This document shows positions 1 to 5,254 of a stretch of 13,771 nt of DNA, piece by piece. The notes beneath the pieces were generated by a model. That model searched no databases, had not been told where the DNA came from, and saw only the letters and a list, made by a program, of their open reading frames with translations. Position 1 is the first letter of the stretch. Every line of letters begins with the position of its first letter. Both the position numbers and the translations under genes were made by a program. This DNA is from Desulfobacterales bacterium (lineage in GTDB: Bacteria > Desulfobacterota > Desulfobacteria > Desulfobacterales > JAUWMJ01), in assembly GCA_030613225.1 (NCBI GenBank), contig JAUWMJ010000026.1, forward strand, positions 1 through 13,771, read 5' to 3'.

Positions 1-58
1 CCCGCCCAATGCCTCTGCCCCCTCCGGTAACAATTGCTGTTTTTTTGTTGTCATGCAT
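1..58 (-). CDS. Short-chain dehydrogenase/reductase (FabG-like), N-terminal fragment
   Basis: The reverse strand encodes an ATG at 58-56 followed by 18 more codons before the window edge. The peptide is basic at first and then runs A-I-V-T-G-G-G-R-G-I-G-R, the TGxxxGIG nucleotide-binding turn of classical short-chain dehydrogenases/reductases. A purine-rich TAGGAGTC lies about 6 bases upstream of the ATG and fixes the start. In the family this glycine-rich turn binds NAD(P)H; FabG-type members reduce 3-oxoacyl-ACP to 3-hydroxyacyl-ACP. The catalytic Ser-Tyr-Lys lies outside the window, so substrate cannot be judged. Its position downstream of a hot-dog dehydratase on the same strand, beside an ACP/ketosynthase cluster, makes a ketoreductase role likely by inference. 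It would be the only reductase visible in the neighbourhood. Confidence 0.75.
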   Translation of the reverse strand, partial: MHDNKKTAIVTGGGRGIGR

Positions 59-425
59 GTTTTTGACTCCTAACCCGGCAATACCGATTCCGCCCTGGCG
101 GGATTGGCGAGCACTTTGTTCTAGTCCCGACAGGCCGCATACCCGTCAGGTTAAGAAGTTGAATGATAAAATCAGCCGGATTTAGCTTGTTTTTTAATTG
201 ACAATTCGCAATTAACTATTCACAATTCACAATTTGATTTTAACAAATACATTTATATAGACAAATAATTGTCAATTGTGAATTGTGAATTGAAAATTGT
301 TAACGATAATAACAAATTTTTCTCTTAACTTGACGCTTATGTGCCCTATCGGGGATTCGCTCGAGAATTAATTTATTAGTCTCAAAGCCCGAAGGGCTGC
401 TCCTCAAACCGCGAAGTGGCGCTCC
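59..425. other. 367-bp intergenic gap with repeats
   Basis: No convincing gene lies here. The gap separates two minus-strand genes and holds a 17-bp inverted repeat (218-290), a 22-bp tandem repeat next to the dehydratase stop (381-430), and a short GC-rich dyad near 90-108 (CCGCC-CT-GGCGG). The distance argues that the SDR may have its own promoter, though none could be identified with confidence. Confidence 0.6.
218..290. repeat. 17-bp perfect inverted repeat
   Basis: ATTCACAATTCACAATT at 218-234 is repeated exactly in inverted orientation at 274-290, with a 39-base AT-rich spacer. Each arm is itself built of a repeated TTCACAA unit, and a looser copy (ACAATTCGCAATT) lies at 200-212. This is a hairpin-forming intergenic repeat of unknown function; no T-tract follows either arm, so it is not called a terminator. 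Confidence 0.8.
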
Positions 426-430
426 TCAAC
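381..430. repeat. Two-and-a-bit copies of a 22-bp tandem repeat at a gene end
   Basis: Positions 381-402 and 403-424 are two 22-bp units that match at 18 of 22 positions, each starting CTCAAA; a third truncated unit begins at 425. The third unit contains the complement of the stop codon of the minus-strand dehydratase (426-428). The first unit includes a short hairpin, AGCCC-GAA-GGGCT (386-398). Confidence 0.65.
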
Positions 431-869
431 CCCCTAAAACTGAACCTGATTCAGACCTTAAAACCTGGAGGTTGACTTCACCTATAAGTTTTGAACCGGT
501 TTTTGCTGTTCCAAGGATTTGAGTGTAATTTTCAAAGTTAAAATTAATTCTTGAGCAAGTAATTATCCTGGAGTTTAGAGCAATTTTATCTAAAAAAAAA
601 GATGCATTCTTTATTCCAACAAGCCAGCCTTTTCCCCCAAGTTTCTCATCATCGTTTTTAAGCTCTTTATATCCGATGCAAACACTTGCCGTTTGCGCTA
701 CGAGCTCAATAATGATAATGGAATTTACATAAGTTTCTTTAAAAAGAGGCCACTTTTCAGTTACTAATGATTCCGTTACAGCCTTTTCATCATCTGCTTC
801 GATGATTTCATCGATAAGTTTCATTCGGTCACGATGTGGAATGAGTTGTTCAACATCTATATCAATCAT
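426..869 (-). CDS. Small hot-dog 3-hydroxyacyl-ACP dehydratase-like protein
   Basis: A 147-residue protein. Its N-terminus reads L-I-P-H-R-D-R-M-K-L-I-D (residues 9-20), matching the PHR-x-x-M-x-x-(L/I)-D pattern of single-hot-dog dehydratases of the ApeI/ApeP type (COG4706-like); H12 would be the catalytic histidine. The segment I-E-L-V-A-Q-T (54-60) corresponds to the hot-dog helix that carries the acidic partner, here E55. Known members dehydrate 3-hydroxyacyl-ACP in FabZ-like reactions within aryl-polyene and related clusters. The protein is cytosolic, with no signal peptide or membrane segment. It is transcribed away from the first ACP across a shared promoter region and towards the SDR. 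The start ATG at 869-867 has only a weak CAGG-type ribosome site. It could instead be a thioesterase-like hot-dog protein, but the PHR motif favours dehydratase. Confidence 0.7.
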   Translation of the reverse strand: MIDIDVEQLIPHRDRMKLIDEIIEADDEKAVTESLVTEKWPLFKETYVNSIIIIELVAQTASVCIGYKELKNDDEKLGGKGWLVGIKNASFFLDKIALNSRIITCSRINFNFENYTQILGTAKTGSKLIGEVNLQVLRSESGSVLGG

Positions 870-946
870 TGCTGCAAACCTGTTTTATTTTAAAAAAATA
901 TGTTGAAAAAAATAAAATAAATATATAGAAGGGAAGATTTGATTGG

Positions 947-970
947 ATGGTACAATAATTTGCGTACCAT
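947..970. promoter_or_regulatory. Candidate operator dyad overlapping an extended -10 sequence
   Basis: ATGGTAC (947-953) and GTACCAT (964-970) form a perfect 7-bp dyad with a 10-bp spacer. The left arm overlaps TGGTACAAT (948-956), which fits an extended -10 element (TGn then TACAAT) facing the ACP gene whose start is at 1015. The site sits in the AT-rich gap between two divergent lipid genes, so a dimeric repressor bound here could control one or both directions. No regulator gene is in the window; function is inferred. Confidence 0.45.
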
Positions 971-1014
971 GTAAAGATGCAACTTTTTTTTAACTAACAA
1001 AGTGAGATAATGGT

Positions 1015-1305
1015 GTGTCGGTAAAAAATATGGAACAATTAATAAATGACCTGAAAGTTAAAATCATCGAAACGCTTAACCTTGAGGGTGTCGCTCCTGA
1101 TGATATTGATGAAGACAGTCAGCTGGTTGGTGGAGAACTGGACATAGATTCCATTGATGTCCTGGAACTTGTATTAATGATGGAAAAAGATTATTCCGTT
1201 ATAGTAAATAATAAGGAACTGGGCGCAGAGGTTTTTTCATCCCTTAGAGCAATGGCCAACTATATCCACGAGAAATCTCCGGCAATGTCTACCGACAATG
1301 TCTAA
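1015..1305 (+). CDS. Acyl carrier protein (first of two)
   Basis: A 96-residue acidic protein with the carrier motif D-I-D-S-I-D-V-L-E-L at 43-52; S46 is the expected attachment site for 4'-phosphopantetheine. Length and the acidic helix II fit type II acyl carrier proteins. It would shuttle chain intermediates among the ketosynthases, dehydratases and possibly the radical SAM enzymes of this cluster. The GTG start at 1015 has a weak GTGAG about 9 bases upstream; an in-frame ATG at 1030 (residue 6) is an alternative that keeps the whole domain. It differs clearly from the second ACP at 3767, which suggests distinct carrier roles rather than a simple duplicate. Transcription probably starts in the 870-1014 gap. 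Confidence 0.9.
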   Translation: MSVKNMEQLINDLKVKIIETLNLEGVAPDDIDEDSQLVGGELDIDSIDVLELVLMMEKDYSVIVNNKELGAEVFSSLRAMANYIHEKSPAMSTDNV

Positions 1306-1355
1306 TTGACCGGGCAGTAAATCTTTATTGCCAAAATGTAAAGAATCCGCGCCCT

Positions 1356-1379
1356 TCGAAGATCCCGTCAGGCGGGGAA
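1356..1379. repeat. Dispersed 24-bp repeat, copy 1
   Basis: This stretch starts TCGAAGATCCCG and matches 3710-3733 at 22 of 24 positions in the same orientation. Both copies lie in non-coding gaps of the cluster and beside other repeats, so it is probably part of a larger mosaic intergenic repeat family. Confidence 0.6.
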
Positions 1380-1418
1380 GGACGTGGCATTAATTTGCCC
1401 ATAGGAGCTGTATTTTAA

Positions 1419-1664
1419 GTGACTAAAGTGCCTAAAGTTAAGGAATTCTGTCTATTCTATCTTTACAAAGAAGATGGATTGCCTGGGCGTCTTGTCGGGT
1501 CGTAGCTTGAAAAGCGAAGCCTGAAGCTCGGAAAGCGTGGCCTGAAGCCAATCAGGCTTCACCTTTGGTTACGCCGCGACAAGAGGCGAAGATGGCTAGC
1601 CGGGGCGTAGCCAAAGGCGAAGACCGGAGCAAAGCGACACAACGACTTTAGGCACTTTAGTCAC
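1419..1664. mobile_element. MITE-like element with 20-bp terminal inverted repeats
   Basis: GTGACTAAAGTGCCTAAAGT (1419-1438) is present as its exact reverse complement at 1645-1664, bounding a 246-bp unit with no coding capacity. Inside are further dyads: CTTGTCG (1491-1497) with CGACAAG (1577-1583), and CTTTGGTTACGCC (1563-1575) with GGCGTAGCCAAAG (1604-1616), which match at 12 of 13 positions. This architecture fits a non-autonomous miniature inverted-repeat element or a structured RNA. No target-site duplication could be identified with confidence because the right end merges into a tandem repeat. Confidence 0.6.
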
Positions 1665-1690
1665 TTTAGCTCACTTTAGCTCACTTTAGT
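1651..1690. repeat. 10-bp tandem repeat just upstream of the B12-rSAM start
   Basis: Four consecutive 10-bp units (GGCACTTTAG, TCACTTTAGC, TCACTTTAGC, TCACTTTAGT) occupy 1651-1690. The first unit and part of the second belong to the right terminal repeat of the element at 1419-1664, so the array looks like an expansion of that element's end. The next gene starts only 9 bases later, and the array leaves no recognisable Shine-Dalgarno sequence. Confidence 0.75.
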
Positions 1691-1699
1691 CACTCTGTT

Positions 1700-3049
1700 A
1701 TGAAAGTATTACTTATTTCGGCAAATACTTTAAATGAACCTTATCCGGTATATCCATTGGGGCTTGATTATGTAGCTGAAGCTATTGCTGAAAGCCATAA
1801 GGTAAAAATTTCAGATCTAAACGATTTAAAAGATTTTGACTCAATTAAAGAAGTAATCGGAAATTTTTTACCCGATATTATCGGGATTTCTATTCGAAAT
1901 ATAGATAATACAGACACAATCGATCCAAAAGGTTTTATTGGTAGCTATAAAGAAATTGTTGGTTTAATAAGAAATTATTCGAAATCACCGATTGTTCTAG
2001 GAGGAAGCGGGTTTACTATATTTCCTGCCGAAGTTCTTGAAGCTTTACAGGCAGATTACGGTATAATTGGTGAAGGAGAAAGATTTTCCCTTCTTCTCAA
2101 TGCTATTGAAAAAAAGGAAGATGTATCATCTATACCCGGAGTAATTACCAGGGGAGATAAAGCGCAAATACCCATACCCCTGGATAAATCATTTGCCTCA
2201 CGAATAGATATAAATAATTCCCATCTCAAATTTTACCTTAAAAGAGGGGGAATGCTCAATCTGCAAACAAAGCGAGGCTGTAATTTTAAATGTATCTATT
2301 GTACCTATCCTCATATTGAAGGAAGCAGACTGCGGATTATTCCTCCAAAAGAGGTTGCAAATATGGCTTTAAAGCTCCAGGAAGCAGGAGCCAGATATTT
2401 TTTTATAACCGATTCGGCATTTAATTGTGATTTTTCCCACAGCAGTGAAGTTGCACAGGCATTTATAAAATACGGGGTTTCTATTCCATGGGGAGCTTTT
2501 TTTGCTCCGAAAAGTCCACCGAAAGATTATTTTAAATTAATGGCGGATGCCGGGCTTACCCATGTTGAATTTGGTACGGAATCCATGTCTAATAAAATGC
2601 TGGCATCTTACAGGAAACCGTTTAAGATAAATAATGTTTTTGATGCGCATAAATTGGCAAATGATGCAGGTCTATATATTGCGCATTATTTTCTCCTGGG
2701 AGGTCCAGGAGAAAATGCCGATTCCCTCAGGGAAACACTTTCAAATATTGACAAACTGGATAAAACTGTTTTATTTTTTTTCTGCGGCCTGAGAATATAT
2801 CCATACACCGCCCTTTATGACATTGCACTGTCAGAAGGACAGATATCAAAGGATCAGAATATACTTAGGCCGGTTTTTTATCAATCCGGCTCTCTGAGCA
2901 GCGAAGAGATTATCAACAGGGTCAACCGGCATGCAAAAGGGCGTATGAACTGGATAATCGGTGCCGGCGGCGAACAAACAGCTAAAATAGTATCCAGAAT
3001 GTATGACCTTGGGTATTCCGGTCTCCTCTGGGAGCACTTAATTCAATGA
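1700..3049 (+). CDS. B12-binding-domain radical SAM protein, probably lipid tailoring
   Basis: A 449-residue protein with two domains. Residues 1-130 form a Rossmann-like cobalamin-binding domain of the class B radical SAM type: P-D-I-I-G-I-S (58-64), V-L-G-G-S-G-F-T-I-F-P (99-109) and G-I-I-G-E-G-E (121-127). The DxHxxG lower-ligand motif is absent, as is usual in this class. The radical SAM domain follows, with C194-x3-C198-x2-C201 to bind the 4Fe-4S cluster, and a later L-G-G-P-G-E stretch. Family members perform methylations, ring contractions and cyclisations. Its place between an ACP and a dehydratase points to action on a lipid or acyl-ACP. Its last bases overlap the FabZ-like start (ATGA). 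No ribosome site is visible before the ATG, which follows a tandem repeat by 9 bases. The substrate is unknown. Confidence 0.85.
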   Translation: MKVLLISANTLNEPYPVYPLGLDYVAEAIAESHKVKISDLNDLKDFDSIKEVIGNFLPDIIGISIRNIDNTDTIDPKGFIGSYKEIVGLIRNYSKSPIVLGGSGFTIFPAEVLEALQADYGIIGEGERFSLLLNAIEKKEDVSSIPGVITRGDKAQIPIPLDKSFASRIDINNSHLKFYLKRGGMLNLQTKRGCNFKCIYCTYPHIEGSRLRIIPPKEVANMALKLQEAGARYFFITDSAFNCDFSHSSEVAQAFIKYGVSIPWGAFFAPKSPPKDYFKLMADAGLTHVEFGTESMSNKMLASYRKPFKINNVFDAHKLANDAGLYIAHYFLLGGPGENADSLRETLSNIDKLDKTVLFFFCGLRIYPYTALYDIALSEGQISKDQNILRPVFYQSGSLSSEEIINRVNRHAKGRMNWIIGAGGEQTAKIVSRMYDLGYSGLLWEHLIQ

Positions 3050-3462
3050 CTATAAATGAGCACGAAAGCTGGTATTCTCTAACAAATATAAAGCGATCTT
3101 CTTCAAATGAAATTCTTGCAGACGCCATAGCTTCTGGCAACTCGCCGTGGTTTTCAGGGCATTTTCCCGGTGAGCCGATTCTTCCCGGAGTTGCACTGCT
3201 TGAGATGGTTTTTAATACAATTAAGCAGGCATGCGGCAAAAATTTGAAAATTTCCGGAGTAAAACGGGTTAAATTTAAACAGATTATAAAGCCCGGCAAT
3301 AAGATACAAATTATTGCAAGAAAGAAAAACGACGATAACAGCCTGTACACGTTTCAGGTAATGGTTGATTCTCAGATTGCCTGTAACGGTATTATGGCTG
3401 TAGAAAAAAAGGTAAGCGTTCACAGGCACCGCAGCTGCACGCGATCAGAGCAACCAGCATAG
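3046..3462 (+). CDS. FabZ/FabA-like 3-hydroxyacyl-ACP dehydratase with repeat-encoded tail
   Basis: A 138-residue hot-dog protein. The signature S-G-H-F-P-G-E-P-I-L-P-G-V (37-49) carries the catalytic H39, and L-L-E-M-V (51-55) supplies the acidic partner E53, as in FabZ. The family removes water from 3-hydroxyacyl-ACP to give enoyl-ACP. The start overlaps the stop of the preceding radical SAM gene by 4 bases, so the two are probably translationally coupled. The core ends at residue 122. Residues 123-138 (V-S-V-H-R-H-R-S-C-T-R-S-E-Q-P-A) and the stop codon are read entirely from the left arm of a large hairpin repeat that begins at 3412, so the native C-terminus and stop have probably been replaced by an insertion. 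The lost tail is likely short, because the hot-dog fold looks complete. Confidence 0.85.
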   Translation: MTINEHESWYSLTNIKRSSSNEILADAIASGNSPWFSGHFPGEPILPGVALLEMVFNTIKQACGKNLKISGVKRVKFKQIIKPGNKIQIIARKKNDDNSLYTFQVMVDSQIACNGIMAVEKKVSVHRHRSCTRSEQPA

Positions 3463-3518
3463 CAGACTATAGCTGGTCGCTCTGATCACGCACATCTGCA
3501 GCACCTGTGAACGCTTAC
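3412..3518. repeat. 107-bp near-perfect palindrome with minus-strand wobble pairing
   Basis: Positions 3412-3458 pair with 3472-3518. GTAAGCGTTCACAGG and its complement form a perfect 15-bp terminal stem. Of 47 opposed positions 39 are Watson-Crick. Seven of the other eight are A-C oppositions on the plus strand, which become G-U (or G-T) wobbles on the minus strand; the eighth is C-T. The apex can add ATAG-CAGA-CTAT with one bulged A. The pattern says that the minus strand is the one that folds, either as RNA or as single-stranded DNA. The left arm encodes the last 16 codons of the FabZ-like gene. It has no integron attC core sites that I can recognise. Confidence 0.85.
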
Positions 3519-3575
3519 AGGACGGAGATTTTGCGACCTTTTTGTTCCGAATGGGCGTGAACGGGTACAATAAAA

Positions 3576-3748
3576 GTAACCGTTCAGAGTTCAAGGTTCA
3601 GGGGTTGTTGGATTACTGCAAATCTGAACAGTTGATTCGTGAGCCCTGAACAGTCTTGCGCTGAGGTGCAAGGTCAACGAAAAAAAGTAACCCCAAACGG
3701 TGAACCCTGTCGAAGATCCCGCCAGGCGTGGAACCCGTGAACGGTTAC
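3576..3748. mobile_element. GTTCA-type repeat element with 11-bp terminal inverted repeats
   Basis: GTAACCGTTCA (3576-3586) and its exact reverse complement TGAACGGTTAC (3738-3748) bound a 173-bp non-coding unit. Its left end carries a heptad array of GTTCA at 3582, 3589 and 3596; TGAAC copies occur towards the right at 3626, 3648, 3701 and 3738. GCGTGAACGGGTAC (3555-3568) is a near copy of the right end (3735-3748), exactly 180 bp away. The ends resemble those of the adjacent palindrome (GTAAGCGTTCA), so the two may belong to one family. No transposase is present. Confidence 0.5.
3710..3733. repeat. Dispersed 24-bp repeat, copy 2
   Basis: Matches 1356-1379 at 22 of 24 positions in the same orientation, and lies inside the right part of the GTTCA-type element. 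Confidence 0.6.
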
Positions 3749-3753
3749 ATTTT

Positions 3754-3760
3754 AAGGAGG
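3754..3760 (+). promoter_or_regulatory. Strong ribosome-binding site fixing the second ACP start
   Basis: AAGGAGG lies 6 bases before the ATG at 3767. This rules out the longer in-frame reading that begins at 3728, whose first 13 codons are repeat sequence. Confidence 0.9.
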
Positions 3761-3766
3761 AAAGAT

Positions 3767-4036
3767 ATGCCCGTAGCAACAGATACGAAAGAAATTCTTA
3801 TTCACGTCGCCCAAATTATGGTTGATGAACTCAAACTGGAGGATGTAACCCCTGAGACATTCGACCCTGATATCGATCTGGTTGATGAGGTTGGTATTGA
3901 CAGCATGGACCTGGCCACAGTCGCCCTGGTTCTTCAGGACAAGTACGGAATAAAAATCGATGAAGACGACTATCCCAAACTGACAACTGTTCGTTTTATT
4001 GCAGAATACATTGAGGGGAAAATGGAGAAGTCTTAA
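3767..4036 (+). CDS. Acyl carrier protein (second of two)
   Basis: An 89-residue acidic protein with G-I-D-S-M-D-L-A at 43-50; S46 is the expected phosphopantetheine attachment site. The start is set by AAGGAGG 6 bases upstream. The surrounding residues (E-V-G before the DS motif, D-K-Y-G after the helix) follow the general ACP pattern but differ from the first ACP, whose motif is D-I-D-S-I-D. The next gene begins on the base after this gene's TAA, with GGAG of its ribosome site inside the ACP's last codons, so the two are translationally linked. This suggests that the ACP works with the downstream radical SAM proteins or ketosynthases. It would act in the cytosol as the thioester carrier of the pathway. 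Confidence 0.92.
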   Translation: MPVATDTKEILIHVAQIMVDELKLEDVTPETFDPDIDLVDEVGIDSMDLATVALVLQDKYGIKIDEDDYPKLTTVRFIAEYIEGKMEKS

Positions 4037-5137
4037 GTGAGTACTGAAAAGGTTATAAAAATTGGTGTAAAAGCCGACCCTGCCGAAAAAGAATGGAAAT
4101 TTTCAGACATTTTGGCAGATCACAAAATACTAGAAAGATGGGAAAAGGTACGAAAATATTTTTTTCTGCGTGAATCAACTTATGATATGACCCATCGATG
4201 CAATGTCAAATGTGATGGATGCTATTATTATGAAGGTGATAAACAGTTTGCCAGGGAAAACACGGATGTAAATGCGTGGCGCAACCTCATGCAGGAAGAG
4301 AAAGCAAGGGGAATAACTTATGTTGTTCTTGCAGGAGCCGAACCCTCTTTAGTCCCTGAGCTTTGCGAAGTCTGCTATAAGGAAATGCCGTTGGGGGCTA
4401 TTGCATCCAATGGCATCAAATTTATACCTGAATCCGTCGGTTATAAAATACACATTTCAGTCTGGGGGAATGACGAAACAAGCCTTAAAGTACGAAACGC
4501 CAAAAACATGCTCTTAAGACAGATTGAAAATTATAGAAATGATCCCAGGGCGGTATTTGTATATACCTTTACCAAACACAATATTGATGAAGTTGGTGAA
4601 GTAACTAAAATTCTTTCCGAATGCAAAAGTAAAATTACCTTTAACATCTTTTCCGCTCCTGTCGGATATGACGGAGACCTTCGTCACGATGAAGAATCTC
4701 TTTTTCGCACACGCGAAAATATGGTCAGGCTTCTTTTAGAGTATCCTGATAACGTGTTATTTTCGCATTACAGCGCTGTTGCCCACACACATAAATACGG
4801 GCTGCACGACCTGTATTCCTGCTCGTATCCCAGGATGAACCCATCCACTGATATCGGCCTTGGCCGCTCTTTCAGGCAGTATAGGACTGATCTTACCTGG
4901 GATAGAAGTGCAGCCTGCTGTGTCCCGGATACAGACTGCATAGATTGCAGGCATTATGCTGCAGGAAGTGCAGTTGTAACTGCAAGAATGTTCAGGCATG
5001 CCACTAATCCTGAATCATTTAAGGCATGGCTTGACTACGTTGATACATATCTTGCTGTCTGGGTAATGGAATACGAAAAAGGTAAAAATCTTTGTGATTA
5101 TTTCGTGGCACCTCCCGGATATGATATTTTTATTTGA
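4037..5137 (+). CDS. Radical SAM protein with C-terminal cysteine cluster (paralogue A)
   Basis: A 366-residue protein. C55-N-V-K-C59-D-G-C62 is the CxxxCxxC site for the SAM-binding 4Fe-4S cluster; A-G-A-E-P (99-103) is a GGEP-like motif, and A-S-N-G (123-126) and H-I-S-V-W-G (139-144) fit later strands of the partial TIM barrel. Near the C-terminus C294-C295-x5-C301-x2-C304 could hold a second iron-sulfur cluster. A paralogue follows at 5255 with the same layout. The GTG start immediately follows the ACP stop and has GGAG 9 bases upstream. Such a tight link to an ACP, and the ketosynthases downstream, suggest a lipid or acyl-ACP substrate (inference). It is not HpnH by its sequence pattern, and I do not recognise a characterised family. 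There is no signal peptide. Confidence 0.85.
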   Translation: MSTEKVIKIGVKADPAEKEWKFSDILADHKILERWEKVRKYFFLRESTYDMTHRCNVKCDGCYYYEGDKQFARENTDVNAWRNLMQEEKARGITYVVLAGAEPSLVPELCEVCYKEMPLGAIASNGIKFIPESVGYKIHISVWGNDETSLKVRNAKNMLLRQIENYRNDPRAVFVYTFTKHNIDEVGEVTKILSECKSKITFNIFSAPVGYDGDLRHDEESLFRTRENMVRLLLEYPDNVLFSHYSAVAHTHKYGLHDLYSCSYPRMNPSTDIGLGRSFRQYRTDLTWDRSAACCVPDTDCIDCRHYAAGSAVVTARMFRHATNPESFKAWLDYVDTYLAVWVMEYEKGKNLCDYFVAPPGYDIFI

Positions 5138-5147
5138 TAAAAGTTAT

Positions 5148-5226
5148 ATAAATCCACCACGGAAAGACACGGACTATCACAGAATTTGTTCAGTGAATTT
5201 TCCGTGAAAATCAGTGGTAAATTTAT
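5148..5226. repeat. Imperfect inverted repeat of the CCACCACGG type
   Basis: ATAAATCCACCAC (5148-5160) pairs with GTGGTAAATTTAT (5214-5226) at 11 of 13 positions, and CACGGA (5168-5173) pairs with TCCGTG (5200-5205). It fills most of the 117-bp gap between the two radical SAM paralogues. A related AATCCACCACG occurs at 9532-9542. The two mismatches in the outer arm are C-A, again wobble pairs on the minus strand. Confidence 0.55.
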
Positions 5227-5254
5227 TTTCTTTGCGTAATTAAGGAGTAAGTTA

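Larger units (their letters stand above)
1306..1699. other. 394-bp repeat-filled gap within the cluster
   Basis: No supported gene. The gap holds a dispersed 24-bp repeat (1356-1379), a MITE-like element with 20-bp terminal inverted repeats (1419-1664) and a 10-bp tandem repeat (1651-1690) that runs almost up to the next start codon. It separates the first ACP from the B12-type radical SAM gene. Confidence 0.7.
3463..3766. other. 304-bp repeat-filled gap before the second ACP
   Basis: No supported gene. It contains the right half of the 107-bp palindrome, a GTTCA-rich element (3576-3748), a second copy of the 24-bp dispersed repeat (3710-3733) and a strong ribosome-binding site for the next gene. 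A short open frame upstream of the ACP start is read through repeat sequence and is not considered coding. Confidence 0.7.

Noticed and set aside
386..398. Terminator for the minus-strand dehydratase
   Set aside because: The stem is only 5 bp and no T-tract follows on the minus strand.
3412..3518. Integron attC site
   Set aside because: Strong folding of the minus strand fits, but the GTTRRRY/RYYYAAC core sites are not present at the ends, and no cassette array or integrase is seen.
3728..3766. Longer in-frame start for the second ACP
   Set aside because: The extra codons are repeat sequence, and AAGGAGG is ideally placed for the ATG at 3767.
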